Origin: Antitrichia curtipendula
Lineage: Eukaryota; Streptophyta; Bryopsida; Hypnales; Leucodontaceae
Assembly: GCA_951230915.1 (NCBI GenBank)
Contig: OX579639.1
Span: 930,001 to 994,000 of the forward strand
DNA length: 64,000 bases
Direction of reading: 5' to 3'
The notes below the pieces were generated by a model, which worked only from the letters and a program-made list of their open reading frames with translations, was not told the DNA's origin and did not search any database. The translations under genes were made by a program, and so were the position numbers. Within the stretch, counting starts at the first letter, position 1; every line of letters starts with the position of its first letter. Positions 1-12,893 of this stretch are shown one piece after another.

Positions 1-2318
1 GTCAAGAACTCATGTTTGGAAATTCATCCCAGCCTCTGCTGCATTTCTACCACCCTATCGACTGCCAATGGGGTGTTGGTTGGCAATGGGTGGTCACACC
101 TTAAATGGCATTAGATGTTTTTTGGGGGGTTTATAGGGCTGTTTTGGACCTGTTCCTAGCGTTGTTCCCTCGGCAGTAAAAGAAAACCCGCTGTCAGACT
201 TTTCTTTTTGAAAATAAAAATAAAAATAAAAAATCTTAAAATGAAAAAACAAGATGAACAATTTTTATTTATTTATTATTATTTTTATATATGATGTGGC
301 AATCCCTCTACCACGTCACCCAACTGCTGCGGTGCAGTTCCAGACAGTTCCAGAGTCTAGGAACCCTTGAGAACTTGCAGCCCTCCACATGGGTTGAAAA
401 ACATGTAATGATTTGAACAAAACATCTAGCTCGTTTAAATTGTCTACATCCTATGCAACTAGCAATATTTGTTGGATTCTTGTGAGTTTTTATTTATTAG
501 AGGTGCATTTCACTGCTATCGTAATGCCTAATATTTTTTTACAACAATTCAAGTTGCGGTTAAAAGTATGCCTCAAAAGGACATTTATTTTTTGTAGTAC
601 GGGTAATTTTGGGCAACCATGAGATAGGTCCATTCTAGTTTGAAACTTTCACATATACTCTCAACAAGCTTGTTAACGTAATCCCCAAAGTTGAAAGGTA
701 TAGAAGCATATGATTCTCACTTACAAGCCTTTGAAATTGGGTGTTTAAAATTACAAACATTGTTAAGAGGTCCTTTTTGAGCTTGTTTTGCCTTTTAACT
801 TTGGAAAAAAGATTCGATTTATTCACACTTGATTGGCTTACACTTGATTAGGAACAAGTTCCAAAGGTAGCTATTTTAGGTGAAGCTATGAGATAGGGAA
901 TGGGTCCAATTGAAAAATCCACATTCCTATGGAATAAAATATTCATTTTTCTCTAATATTTTCTTTTGCATTCTTCCTCATTTTTATTTTTGTAGACATG
1001 AAGCTCAATTTCTCAACAAATTCTCCATATCCTACTAGTTGAAATGCTTAAATGATCCATTTATAGTATTTTCACCTTCATTTGTCATGAGTAGACCAAA
1101 GAAATGACTATATGACAATTTTTGACCACCCGAGGATCCTTCTCTTGAGTAGTTTCACTTTGGATGCATCGTGACAAAAGTGTTGTTTTATGTGAAAACC
1201 AAACATGAATAATTGAGGGGGGTACACCTGTCATTTTGCCATTGGTTGAGAAAATGAAACATATGCTTGTTAAATATCCCACCTCCACTCCATATTTGTA
1301 TATTTCTAAAATGTGTTTGGATTGCAAACGATATGGAATATCGATTGCCATATGTATTTTGTATCGTGGAGCACCAAACCCTAATCTTCTCGATAGCCAA
1401 GATCATCTCTTATGACTAAAATCAATTGTGATTGTCTATTTTTTAAATTGGAGATCTACGACATTAGAGAGGTATTTTTTTTTTAAAATTTAATTTAAAA
1501 AATAAATTGAGATCAATGGCTCTAGATTTTTTCAGTGGGGGCAGAGAATTGCAGAAACTATAGCTGTTTGCATCTTTTGGGTGCATAGCACAGTCTATGT
1601 TGGTCTTCCACTACTAGATTTCCCATTTCCCACTAGTGTGATTTTCAGTACATCCATAAGTTTGAGATTCACAAGATTACAGTAGACTGCCCATGCCATT
1701 AGTACCCCCCTACTACATTTCCAAACCCCCTCCCTCTAAATGTAGATGCAATGAGAGCTGGGTATTGTAGGTCAGTTACAAGAATACGTCATTCTTTTTT
1801 CTGTTGCCACCCACACATTCCACGCATAAGTTGGAAAATCAAGTTCAGAGTTGAGCTTTTCCGACACACACAATGCACACCCGTAGTACCGGTTACGTCA
1901 TGGATGACATGTACTTGAAAAAAACTCCTGCACTTGCAGTACTTACATTAGAAGGCATGTTTTTCACCTCCCATTCAAAGGTGATTGACTGATGCAAGTC
2001 ACTTGACCTAATCAGACCCCTTGGAAAAAAAAGCACTTTAGAAAACGAGCATGGAGTTCGTGATCCAAAAAATTAAGTCCTCGCAGAAATTGAAATCAAA
2101 TGAATTTCCCTTCTGCCACAGGTGTCTCCCATTCTGCAAAAAGGGCCCTATTTGGGGGCTGTGTAGGACCTTGAAAATTCCATGACCAATCACAACCCCT
2201 ACACATCTAGGCGCACTTGCACAATATGCACCCACCAAAAGACAACCTTGTTCAATAGTCATGCATTGTTTATTACATTTATTTTATTACATAAACTTTT
2301 CTTGCAAAGTTTGTGGTC
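1..2318. other. AT-rich intergenic stretch, no gene seen
   Basis: Low-complexity AT-rich DNA with poly-A and poly-T runs. Only short reading frames overlapping on both strands are present, for example at 1085-1406 and 2038-2262. None has a recognisable domain or a splice-consistent extension. I see nothing else I can support. Confidence 0.6.
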
Positions 2319-2380
2319 TTAACCCCTAAAGGACCAAACACCGTTTTTTTGACAACATAGCGTTTTTTGACAACATAGGG
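2319..2380. repeat. Truncated end of a TTAA-bounded element
   Basis: These 62 bases begin TTAACCCCTAAAGG and then carry a duplicated GACAACATAGCG-like stretch. They match the inverted end of the 0.9-kb TTAA family (compare the right end at 32,230-32,265). The fragment stops where the next copy begins, so it is a remnant abutting the 2381 copy. Confidence 0.6.
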
Positions 2381-3316
2381 TTAACGCCTAAAAGACTGTT
2401 ATCCCTTTGGGGGACAAATGGGATTTTGGGCAGGTACCTACAAGCTGAATTTCTGTCGTGATTTTTTGAAACTTTTTCTAAAGATATAAAAACTGATAAG
2501 CTTTGTGGGAATATATATTTTTTCACAATTGGTGCCCGGGATCAACAATTATGACCAAATAAGCTCAAAATAAGGGACAGGGGGCAGCCTGGGCAGCAAA
2601 AAAAAAATTCAAATGTTTTGGATTTTTTCTTTGAATATATTTTTCTCATAGAATATATTTTTGTCTATCTGGAAAGATTTTATTCATTTCATTCAGATTT
2701 TTTACAAGAAAGTATGGACATTCTTGTTTTTCGGGCAGTTAGAGCATCTTCTTGAAAAAAATAACTTCTAGGATTCATTTCTGAATGCAATTTTTCAAAT
2801 TTTTCAATTTTTTCTTTTTTTCATGGTTTAGTTTACTTGCTAGAACAATCTCACCTCTGGGATTAGTGTATTTTAATTCCATCTAAAATATATGAATATT
2901 TTAGATTCTTCTTCTATCTTGTATCTCCTTCTACTTAACAATTTTTTAAAGAATGATAAGTAAGTTTTTTTGAACTTTTATTTTTTTTCTAGACTCTCAA
3001 CTCATTTCTCTACTATAAATATTTAAGCTCAAAATGCTGTAGTGCAAAAATTTTAAGTTAAAAATGTTTGAAGTCAAAAATCTAGTTCTGCAATGTGCTG
3101 AAATTTTATTTTTTTCACTTTAAATGCAGATATCTTGCAATCTGTGCGGTCAAAAATTCTAAAAACAACTCCGCACATTCTTATACTAGTTTGGTGTAAG
3201 ATCCTACTGTTAGATGTGGAAAAAAACATTTTTCAAATTCTTTTACTCTTTGCTATAGAAACGGTTGTTTTGAGTGTTTTTTTGCAGAAAAAAGGCCTTG
3301 GGCCTTTAGGGGGTAA
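2381..3316. mobile_element. TTAA-bounded 0.9-kb MITE-like element, copy 1 (type 1)
   Basis: The left end reads TTAACGCCTAAAAGAC and the right end GGCCTTTAGGGGGTAA, which are imperfect inverted repeats. The interior shares long similarity with the copies at 7280 and 48,331 (for example the stretch meaning 'gaaaaaataacttctaggattc'). No transposase reading frame is visible; the ORFs inside are short. It resembles a non-autonomous piggyBac-type element: TTAA target, C-rich terminus. Confidence 0.65.
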
Positions 3317-4233
3317 TCCCTAAAGGACCATTGTGCTTACAAGTCCAAAAATGCTTTTAAATTGCTTGTGCCCAAAGCAAGGTCAAAATCTTCATCAATG
3401 TTTATTTTTTAACAAAACCAATTGTATGATTTTTTGGTTGACTTGTTCAGTTACATTGTTCCAAAATTTTAGAGTAAATATTCCCATTGATTGTAAGTGT
3501 AATGTGCCTAAACTTCAAAATGTAGGATTTCTAGTCCTTCCAAAAGGTGAAGTTTTGTCTTTCAACATTTTAAGGAAAAAAATGTGTATATCTTATTATT
3601 TTTGCATTTTAGTCAATAAGTTGGAAAATGGGTTGATAAATAAATAAATATTAAAAAATGATTATATATATATCACCAAAAAAACTTTCATATTCATTTA
3701 AAAAAAATTGTGAAGTGGAAGGTATTATTGAATGAAAGATATAACTGATATGCTAATAACTTTTGGAAAAATTTTATAATTGTTAATCCCAATGCTAAGA
3801 ATGTTCTAGTAAAAAATTAATAACTTTTATTTTTATTTTTATTTTCAAAATTTCAAAATTGAAAGCAAAAGATAATTTTATATGTTTTTTCTATCTCCAT
3901 TGCCTGCAAAATAAAACTCCTCATAACTTTTACCTCATTATTTGGAATTCAATGGTTAAATTTTTTTGAGTAGATATCAATCTATACAACTCCAAAAAAT
4001 GATTTACACTTTTTAGAATATAGTTTTTATTGCCCGATTTGACACTGAAATTTAAAAAACTATAATTTTTGCAATATTAATCAAAATGACATGAAACAAA
4101 GCTTCACATGTAGATTATGATGAGAAACATCCATCCTAAAAGATTTATGCAAAAATTTCAAATTATGAAATTAATAGAGGTTGCCCAAGTTCTCAAAAGC
4201 CCAAAGTGGTCACCTTAGTCATTTAGGGGTTAA
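3313..4233. mobile_element. TTAA-bounded 0.9-kb MITE-like element, copy 2
   Basis: It starts GTAATCCCTAAAGGACC, directly against the end of copy 1, and ends CATTTAGGGGTTAA. The interior resembles the type 2 copies at 31,323 and 37,291 (shared 'cataacttttacctcatta'-like segments). It is head-to-tail with copy 1, apparently sharing or overlapping the junction TAA. No coding capacity is recognised. Confidence 0.55.
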
Positions 4234-5430
4234 ATTATAGTAGATTCACTATGGGTGTACTAATATGTGAGCTTGTGAGCATGAGCTTGTTAGCCTTCAT
4301 TTTTTTAATTTAGGGTTTGTGAATCCATTGGAGACCTATGACCATGGAATTAGATGTAAGGATTTACAGTCCAAATGAAAAACGGATGATTATGTCACTA
4401 TGCAATTTTGTATCAAAAAATTAAACCAAAATATTTTCAAAAATTGAGGTATAGTCAAAATAGATAGTATGTGTAAGCAAACACACAATGAAAATAGGTG
4501 TTGTGGTTTAGGATGTCTCACCATAAAGCACATAAATGTAAAATTGCAATTCATCATAATACCATTATAGGGGTGACATTTATGAAATCTAAAATAGAAA
4601 GAGCAACAAAAGTGAACCAAAAAGCCTAGACATAAATCTGGTGATAAACAAAGGTTGTAAACATTACAAGCACTAAATCATGAACAATGCTTTTGAATGA
4701 TTAAATGATCAATGTGGTCTTTATTATGGACCTCATGTAAATTTAAATGATGAAAATATTCCACCTATTTTATTTTATTTCTATAACTATGCTTTTAAAT
4801 AAAAATAAAAATATCTTGGACATTGAATGTTTAAAATAAATATAATAGTAATATATTATATATCAAATAAATGTATTAATCCCTAATGAATCTTTAATGA
4901 AGTGTTCATTGCCGACATCCAAAGTTTCTCTTGAGTCATCTCTAGACTTTCATCATGAGTTTCAAAGTGACACTTCACCTACTCTAAAAAGGCCATGGTA
5001 TACTTAAGGATCTATAACGGGAAGCTTCTTTGTTAATTTTGAATGGAAATCTACCTTCAACAAACTCTTATTGCATAAAGTGAATGGTTTATAAAAATAA
5101 GTATTACTGCTCTTTGATGACAAATGTTGTACATAGTAGAGCAAGAAAATGTTAATTTGAATTAACAACAAGAACAAAGGGAAGACCTAAGTATTGAAAA
5201 AAATATAAAATGAACATGGCATAAGACTACACTTAGAGCCTCAACAGTAAAAGTAAACCAAGTTTATTGTTTTGACTTCTTCTTGGCTTCAGCAAAAGAA
5301 AATGAAAAAAAGCTTTAGAAACTAAGAAATCAAATGAAATTAAATTGATAAAGAGATTGAAGGAATTATCAATTGACTTCATAAAATACTGCCAACATAA
5401 TTGCAATGTTCCCCTTGATTTCTAAAACAA
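4234..5430. other. Intergenic, with a remnant of the GTGCTA repeat family
   Basis: At about 4253-4300 there is a short run (GTACTAATATGTGAGC and following) matching the ends of the elements at 12,894 and 20,137. The rest is AT-rich and holds no gene I can recognise. Confidence 0.4.
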
Positions 5431-5900
5431 TACTAACTTTCAATAGCACAATGTCATGTGAAGTCGTCCGCATGATCTTCATTGATAATAGGCAACTATG
5501 CTTGCACACTTGGGTTGCCATCCCACACCATAAACATCTTGTCAAAGAAAACTTTCAAATCTTCATCATTTTTCAATTTCTTTTCAAAATGCAACATTTG
5601 TTTACATTCAATTGGCATTCCATGACTTAATAATATAATCCATAACATCAATTTTCTTCCCATCATTGTTCTCCAAGGCCATATAAAAAATTTCATTTCC
5701 TTCCACGTAACCACAAGTAACAAAGTGTGTAGCTAGATTCATGAGATTGTTTTTCAATAAATGGTATGACAACCGGCAAAGAAATCATATGACATAAAGG
5801 AATATTGATTTTTGATTTTGCCCTCAGTTGATGCCTCAACCGCTCAAGTTGAGAAGAAGTGTTCACAATTTCTTTCTTCAAAAAGCTGTGCAATTGTAAT
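5430..5900 (-). pseudogene. Decayed fragment of an unknown repeat-borne gene
   Basis: On the minus strand two overlapping frames together read like one broken protein: a helical segment (LERLRHQLRAKSK), then KVFFDKMFMVWDGNPSVQA, a stop, and LPIINEDHADDFT followed by a stop and HCAIES. The composition is protein-like, but stops and frame changes interrupt it. The last part resembles, from memory, the kind of motif in uncharacterised plant proteins that may also include the fragment at 10.4-11.1 kb; that link is inference. No function is assigned. It could be chance reading in AT-rich DNA. Confidence 0.3.
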
Positions 5901-6337
5901 TCCAGTTGATCTTGAAAAATAGTTTGTAATACAACATCTTATCTTTGTGCTTGCGGATCCTTCTGAGTCAACATCTCTAATATGATGTCTAAATGTAGTC
6001 AATTGTCATGCATTAAGGAAAATGACTAGTATAATCCAAAAATGAAATGAAAATCACGTCTAATTTAAACAACTTCGTTTATATTGGATGAGGTTGGAAA
6101 ATAGCCTAGCTCTTAATGGATGATTAATAGTAACAAAAAACTTGTATTGGCCAAACTTCTTTAGATCCTAAGACAAACATAAAAGTCTAGCACTTGATAC
6201 CTAGATTCTAAAAAATGAATCACTTCCAATCTAAATCAAGATTAAAAAAAATTATAGTTTTTACATATGCATTGTACAATATATAATTCAACATAGTAGC
6301 CGTTGACGCCTATACTTAATTGGAAAGACCTAAGAAA

Positions 6338-7050
6338 TTGCAACATTTGACCAAATCCTAGTATATAGTGCAAGCAAACTTGAAACCAAAAAAACATGGT
6401 CTTTAATGGATGACGAATAGGATGGAAAAATAAATTGCAGCATTTGACCAAATCTTAGCATATGGTGCAAGAAAACGGGATTCCCCAAAAGCATGGTAGT
6501 TAACAATTGTGCACTGGGAATGCAAAAAAATAGCAACATTTGATCAAATTCCAAGCGCATGTTGGAAGCAAACTTGAATCCAAAAAAACATGTCCATTAA
6601 TGGTTGTCCATTAGGAAGGCAAAATAAATTGCAGCATTTGACCAAATATTAATATATGGTACAAGCAAATTGGAATTAAAAAAAGTGTGGCCATTAATGT
6701 CTGGGTGTCTAGGAAGGCATAATTTTTTTTGGCATTTGACTAATTTTTAGCATACAATAGAAGAAAATTTAAGTCCCCAAAAGTGTATCCGTTAACAGTT
6801 GGGATCTAAAAAGGCAAGAAAATTTAGCACTTGACTAATTTCTAGCATGTAATAGAAGGAAATTTAAGTCCCCCAAAGCATGGCCACTAATGGCTGGGGG
6901 TCAAGAAAATTTTAACATTTGATTGATTTTTAGTATACAGTAGAAGAAAGTTTAAGTTTAGATAAGCGTGGCTGTTAACAACTGGGGGTCTAGGAAGGCA
7001 CAAAAATTTCAGCATTTGACTAATTTCTAGCATATATTAGGAGGAAATAA
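6338..7050. repeat. Tandem repeat of about 97 bp, eight units
   Basis: The core GCAACATTTGACCAAATC, with variants such as GCATTTGACTAATTTCTAG, recurs at about 6340, 6438, 6533, 6632, 6731, 6825, 6911 and 7010, a spacing of 86-99 bases. Between cores are semi-conserved pieces (agcatggccgttaa-like, 'aatagaagaaaatttaag'). The units have diverged, so it is an old minisatellite array. Confidence 0.75.
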
Positions 7051-7199
7051 AAGTCAAAATAAATGAGATTTATTGGACAATTGCTTCATAAAGATTGAGA
7101 AGCCACTTATTATGAGTGTACCTTGAAGAGAAGACAAGATCTTTATACAACTATGGTGGTAGGAAGTAAAACAACCTATGTGGGATATGTAATTAGGAC

Positions 7200-8531
7200 T
7201 AAGGTAGTCTGCTCTAAAAGCACCCGTCTTCTTCAAACCGCTCCTATAATAAGCTCTGGAATGGACATGAGGTGATCCTTTAACCCCTAAAGGCCCGTTT
7301 GTCCTCTCGGGGGACAATTTGGGTCCGGGTAGGATCCTATGACCTCAATTTGTAGAGAAATATTTTGGGATTTTTTGAGGTTGTATGGTTCTACGAGAGC
7401 TTTGTGGATATATAATTTTTATTTCAATTGGTGTCCAAGAGAAAAAATTATGCCAAAAATAGAGTTTGGCGGGCAGCACAAAAAAATCACAGAAAGTCAA
7501 AATAAATTTCTTAAATATTTTTTTCAAAATCTATGTCTTTTTGTCTACATTTGAAGCTTTGATTCATTCTATTTGGACTAATAATGAAAAAGTTATGGAC
7601 AATCTTAGTTTTTCGGGCAATCTAAGCATCTTCTTGAAAAAATAACTTTTAGGATTCGTTTTTGAATGCAATTTTTACAATTTTCAGAAAAAAATTGTTA
7701 AACAAGGTTGAATTTTTTTGCTAGAACAATCTCACTGTTGGGATTATGGTATTTCAATTTGTCTTAGAGCTATTAATGATTTAGTTATTCCTTCAATCTT
7801 GAACCTACTTCTACTTAACAATTTTTTAATGAGTAAAAATTTATTGTTTTTTTCTTGAATTTTTTTTCCTAGATTCTCAACTGAAGTATTCAACATATAA
7901 ACTTAGAAAATCAAAATCAACAATACAAAAAATTTAAGTTAAATAAGTTCAAAGCCCAAAAATCTAGTCAAGCAAGGTGCAAAAAAACTTGTCTTTCTTC
8001 ACTTTGAATGCAAATATCTTGCAATCTATTTGGTCAAAGTTTCTGAAATTTCTTGCACACATTTTCATATTAGTCTAGTATAAGATCCTACGGTCAGATA
8101 TGCAAAAAAAAACAATTTTTATAGTTTTTTGCTCTTTGCAATAGAAGTGGCAATTTTGAGTGTGTTTTGATGAAGAAAAGGCCTCGGGGCTTTAGGGGTT
8201 AATGGACCTCTTTAGCCATTGAGTGGATCGAGGACAAAGTGTTATTTATTGCAAGAGCCAATCAATCTCCTTGGTTTCCATACATTTATTTACAAATTGC
8301 AGGGGAACAAATTTTGAGAGACCTATGGTCACAAATAGGTGACTGCAACAATAATCTTTAGCAAATTCCTAACTTATTTTACAAATGTCCAAAAAATATG
8401 AAACGACTTGGGTTAGATGCCAATTCCACCATTCTTCCTATAAAAATTTACTAAAAATTATTTTAAGGAGTTTAGCTTCCCAAAATAGGCGATCAACTCT
8501 TAAATGGTCGCTTTAAGAGCAGACTACCTTA
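7200..8531. mobile_element. TA-flanked AGGTAG-family MITE, split by a TTAA element
   Basis: The left end TAAGGTAGTCTGCTCTAAAA and the right end TTTAAGAGCAGACTACCTTA are inverted repeats bounded by TA. The interior on both sides of the inserted element at 7280-8202 matches the copy at 34,591-35,001. Without the insertion it would be roughly 410 bp. The TA target and short inverted ends fit a Tc1/mariner (Stowaway-like) non-autonomous element. Confidence 0.75.
7280..8202. mobile_element. TTAA-bounded 0.9-kb element, copy 3 (nested, type 1)
   Basis: It is bounded by TTAA on both sides: TTAACCCCTAAAGGCCCG at the left, GGGGCTTTAGGGGTTAA at the right. It sits inside the AGGTAG element 7200-8531, so it is younger than that element. 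The interior matches copies 2381, 36,656 (opposite orientation) and 48,331. The small ORFs on both strands here are repeat-internal and not conserved as proteins. Confidence 0.75.
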
Positions 8532-8536
8532 CTAGG

Positions 8537-9297
8537 AGCTCAATTTAGTTAAGTCAAAAGCAAGAATCGTGTTCAATGTAAAACTTTGAACTTCATTTTG
8601 GCATAGTAGATTAATTTTTTCTAAAAACTTTTTAGCTAAAAAAAGCTGTAATACCAAGATAAATTTCATTTACAAAAATCCATTTGAGATTTCAACACTC
8701 GAACCAAAAGTTATGGACAAAATTCAAAAAAGGGTTGGAAGGCACATTTTCTTTGACATTTTCAAACATCCTCCCTGAATTTTGCCTATAACTTTTTTTT
8801 GAAGGTTTAAAATCACAAACAAGTTTTTGAGGATGAAATTTAGATTGTTTAAATTACTTTTTCAGTCCAAAGTTTTTGAAAACTGTTATTGTATTGAGGT
8901 AGAAGGCTTGAGAATAGTTCGGGCATTAAGAACCGCCCACTTGTAAAATGTACACAATTTGTACATGCTATTTTTTTAATAGCCTTCATTGATATACAAA
9001 TAATGTACATCTTTAAGGAGTAGACGATTTTGGAGCCCTATACTAGTTCAGCTTCAAAATTTTATAACTAATTTCAAAAAGCTCCAAAAAAATATGAAAC
9101 AACCTCGGTTAGATGCCAAATCCACTATTTTTTTAAGGAAAATTTACTAGAAAAATATTTCAAGAAGTTTTGCCTTCCCTTAATTCAGGTTTAGCTCTTT
9201 GGTGGGCAATTTCTGGACCTTTTACCTTATGCCAAAATGAAGTCCAAAGTTCTACATTGAACACAAATCTTGCATTTTCACAATGAGCAGTCAAGCT
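8537..9297. repeat. Foldback (long inverted repeat) element, copy 1
   Basis: The left arm (GAGCTCAATTTAG..., with 'gttcaatgtaaaactttgaacttcattttggcat') reappears inverted at 9230-9297. There is a second, inner palindromic pair around 'aaaagttatggacaaaattc' at 8710 and its partner near 8785-8800. It is related to the foldback at 31,005-32,384. It carries an uninterrupted TTAA site at 8849-8852, the site that is occupied by a TTAA element in the other copy. An AGGTAG element is nested in its right side. Confidence 0.65.
8896..9229. mobile_element. AGGTAG-family MITE nested in foldback
   Basis: It begins GAGGTAGAAGG and ends CCTTTTACCTTA. The interior ('atatgaaacaacctcggttagatgcc') matches the copies at 33,320 and 8380-8420. 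The ends have decayed more than in the other copies. Confidence 0.55.
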
Positions 9298-10357
9298 CTC
9301 TTCTTTGAGTTGTCCCATCCCCTTGAGGATTTATGACAGACAATAGATTTCATTATAAAAACGACCTCTCAACCCTTCAATCCCACAAAATGTTAGTGAA
9401 GTAGTTCTAGCAATTCACCATCAAAAAATGTCTTGATGGTAGATGGTCAAATGATAGTTGATATTAGATTTAATCAATAGTTATTGGAGTCCTTGAATTT
9501 TTAGCAAATCATTTTTTACATTTATTTGTAGATTTGATTGTTTGATCCTAAAATTAGCAAAATGATTTGTCACTTTTTTATATGTCATTTAAGTCAAAAT
9601 TTGCAATCCAAATATGGTATTTGTTTAAGATGCTTATGGATGGACTTAAGAGTGGAGCAATCTTGCATAATAGATGCAATCAAACAACAATCTCTAGAAG
9701 TGTTATGTGTTTGATCATGTGAAGACAATGAAATCATGGACAAACTATTGCTTGTCATGTCTATCACTCCACTTATTGCAAAGTCATGACCATTGTTGTT
9801 TATGACATGCAAATTGAGGGCACCAAAGGCAAGCTCATTTTTGGCACTGTTTGAATAAGATTATTGTAGAAAATGGAGGTGTCAGATCCAACCTTTAAGG
9901 GAATTAATGTGTGATAGTGCTCAAACCAAATTTAATGCAATTTGCATTGTGTATGGGTCAAAGGAATCATCTATTCCCAATGATAGATTATAAAATGACT
10001 TATTTGTTTCATTCAGCAACAAATATGCACAAGCACAAAAAAAATTAATTACAAAAAAGTTCTAGAACCAACACACCCAACTCTGTACACATTACTAACG
10101 TACAATATCAATGTCTAAAGTAGATAAGATTTACCTAAAAATCAAAGCTTGGTAGTACTTCTTTAAAGCTACATCAAAACCTACAATTTGTCAATTAGAG
10201 GATTAAATTGCATTTTGGCACTTTTGATACCTTCAGTGGGATGGATTCATGGAAACAATATTATCTTTAATTTTATTTTTTATTTAAATTTCTTACCCTA
10301 GCTAAACCCTAAATTACAAACTATTGGAATAATGATTTCATTCATCATCTTTTGCAG
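9298..10357. other. Intergenic, no gene recognised
   Basis: AT-rich DNA. The only longer frame (9594-9812, minus) has no recognisable domain. The tail of this stretch ends in a pyrimidine-rich acceptor-like CTTTTGCAG at 10,349-10,357, which leads into the pseudogene that follows. Confidence 0.4.
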
Positions 10358-11150
10358 AAATTGACAATAGAAAAAATAGCCAACATTCCAACATGCAACT
10401 TGGAAGAAACAATGTACAAAAATTGAATGCAAGCTTCTGAAAAATGTGGATCTGATTTGTTTGTTGCCATTTGTAATGATTGAATTTGAGCCTTCATACA
10501 GATGACCAACTTTAGGGCTTATTTCTACAGAGGCCTTTTTGATAAAATCCTTTCTAAAGAGGATTTGAAATTGAAGAGAGCTACGGCATTTAGAAATGGA
10601 AGAAAATTGCAGATGCACTCAGTGAGATGCTTGAAATAGAAGACATTTATACTCAATTTTTGCACTTAGAGGGGGAAAATGTATGTGGATCCAACAAAAG
10701 AAAAGTGAATCTTTTGATCAATTTTGTAGATGATTCTCATCATTTCGACAAGGCTAGCTTCCCTCATGCTTGGGTTTAAATTAGATTGGTTGTTGCTAGA
10801 GTGCAACTTGAAATTGCAATTGAGGAATTTAACACAATCATGCCTCATACAATTTGTGGTGGAAATGAATTGTGATACATTGAAATGGTACATAGTGAGA
10901 ATTTCACACAAGTCAAAGAAATAATGTCACATCATTCAAAAGTACACATAGATCAAATGCAAGCTATTGATTGTTAGTCATGGGAACCCATTGATGCTTC
11001 TACTTACAAAGGGCAAAAGCATGAGTATAAAGCCACGGTAGTTCAGACAAAGGATTTTGATTTTGTGCAGATCAAATTGTACAATGCATCATGGAACCTA
11101 AGCGTTTGCATGTTCTTGTCCGATCTAAAATCCTCAAGATGTAACATGTG
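10358..11150 (+). pseudogene. Decayed gene of an uncharacterised plant repeat-borne family
   Basis: After an acceptor-like CAG the plus strand reads KLTIEKIANIPTCNLEETMY and continues with MQASEKCGSDLFVAICND and AFIQMTNFRAY. The reading is broken by three TGA codons at positions where Trp or Arg would fit. A frame change near 10,600 gives a second long stretch (ALSEMLEIEDIYTQFLHLEG ... SHHFDKASFPHAWV), broken by a TAA, TGA and TAG, running to about 11,150. The NIPTCNLEET motif recalls uncharacterised, often transposon-associated plant proteins; that recollection is unverified. The TGA codons fit C-to-T/G-to-A decay, as expected for methylated repeats. The reverse-strand ORFs here are shadows. 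Confidence 0.5.
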
Positions 11151-12893
11151 TTTATTGATACTCAATTCTACTTGAATCAAAATCATTGAGCTTGAAGAAG
11201 TTGGGTTCTACCTACAGTTTACTAAGCCAATGTCACCTCGATATGTATTCACCTTGTCTTGGATATTTGAGCTTGTGTTATGGACTCATCCTTGACTAAC
11301 ACATGTTGAAATAATCCTTCCATTTGGAATGGCAAGCAAGTTCACTAGCGCAATAAATCACCCATTAAAATCACCACAATCAGTGAAAAATGCAAGAAAT
11401 GCTTCTGCAATTATTATTGGGGCGAACTTCCTCCCTTGCCTTGAACCTAGTGCTATTATTACACTTTTGTCCAAGATTGACCCTAACTAAAAGGTTTATA
11501 ACATCACACTTTGCAATTATCTATCTTAAATTTGTTCTCATTATGAAAGCATGTACCTAAATTGCAAACACTTTTATTACATCTTTCTTTACTTTGCAAA
11601 ATAAATTGCAAAATAAACACGTTTATCCACCTTCCTACCCTCAACTTGGATGAAGTGAAATAAATGCTTGTTGTTGCCAGAATCATCAAGACGTGCAAAT
11701 GAGCAAGTTAATTGATACATATTAGCATGGTATGAAGTAGGGTGAATACATGGTTGAGTGGCTCATTTTTGGCAAATATCCAAGTCCAAAAAGTCCTTTT
11801 TTGTAAGTAAAATGTTTGAGACTGAAATGCTTGGAAGTGAATTCTACAAAAAACAAGTTTAAAAAAATTTAAAAGCACTTAGCTTTTTGAGCGCCCCTAG
11901 ACCTTAAAAATTTATTATACTTTAAAAAAATAGTTTTTGAAAAAAAAAATATTGGCTAAGAAAAAAAGATTTAATAAAATTTGGTGTTTCAAAAGTCATT
12001 AAGAAGTCCATTGCAAGTGTTCAATACATATCTACACCACAAGATTATAATTTAATTTTTTTTATTCAAATAGATAATACAATCGTAGTCCTTTCTATGA
12101 TATTAAGTACCAAAACCATCTTTTAAAAGTCCTTGAAAAATTTGTTAACAATAGATTCGTCACACCCATGAATTTTTAAAAGTCCCTTACACTTTCATAA
12201 AACGCTCTAAAAAATATTCAACAACATGGTTGTATTTAGAATGAAGTTCAAGCCTCTAAAATGAACTTTTTTTTTTAGTTTTTAATTTTTTCAATGTACC
12301 TTTTAGGCATTTGAAAATTGGTTTTGTGTAGGAATTGAGAGTGTGTCACGATTTTAAGCCATCCAACTATGCATTTATCCAGTAGATATATAGTACCAAA
12401 ATGTTATCTTCAAAATTCCCAAATTCTAATAGCAAAATATTATATTCATATTCTAATATATATTCTTTGCTATAATAAAAGAATATTTTATTATATACAC
12501 AATGTTCTATATTATATTATATTTTTATTACAATTGTCTTTCTCTCATCTTTAGAATTGCCTCTAAATTAGTTATACTTTCACTTGATCAATCCACCCTA
12601 AGATGGTTTTTTGAAACGTGATTTAAATTTCAAAACATGCAATAATATCAACTTGTATAGCTTTCAAATCTAAAATGCATGGTCATGAGATGCATGGTAA
12701 GATGTCATATTTTCCTAAAAAATAGAAAAATATTAGTCTTTTAATATTTTTATCCATTTCAAAAATAAATTACATCACATTTTAAATTTCTAGGCTCTTG
12801 GCTCACACAATCCATGTTCACTGCTTTTAGGCTCACGCTCACACGCTCACATCCTAGTGTCGTTGGATTCACTGCAAGGTTTGTAATCCAACA
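11151..12893. other. Intergenic, no gene recognised
   Basis: AT-rich sequence with short frames only (for example 11,504-11,698 minus and 12,369-12,554 plus). The latter is a translated ATATA-rich stretch. Nothing is supported beyond low complexity. Confidence 0.45.

Noticed and set aside
1085..1406. Two overlapping minus frames of 72-88 codons.
   Set aside because: No recognised motif, ends unsupported, typical of random AT-rich DNA.
7339..7554. Pair of 60-71 codon frames on both strands.
   Set aside because: Internal to a TTAA element, AT-rich and not conserved in other copies.
12369..12554. 61-codon frame rich in Tyr and Ile.
   Set aside because: Translated ATATA low-complexity sequence.
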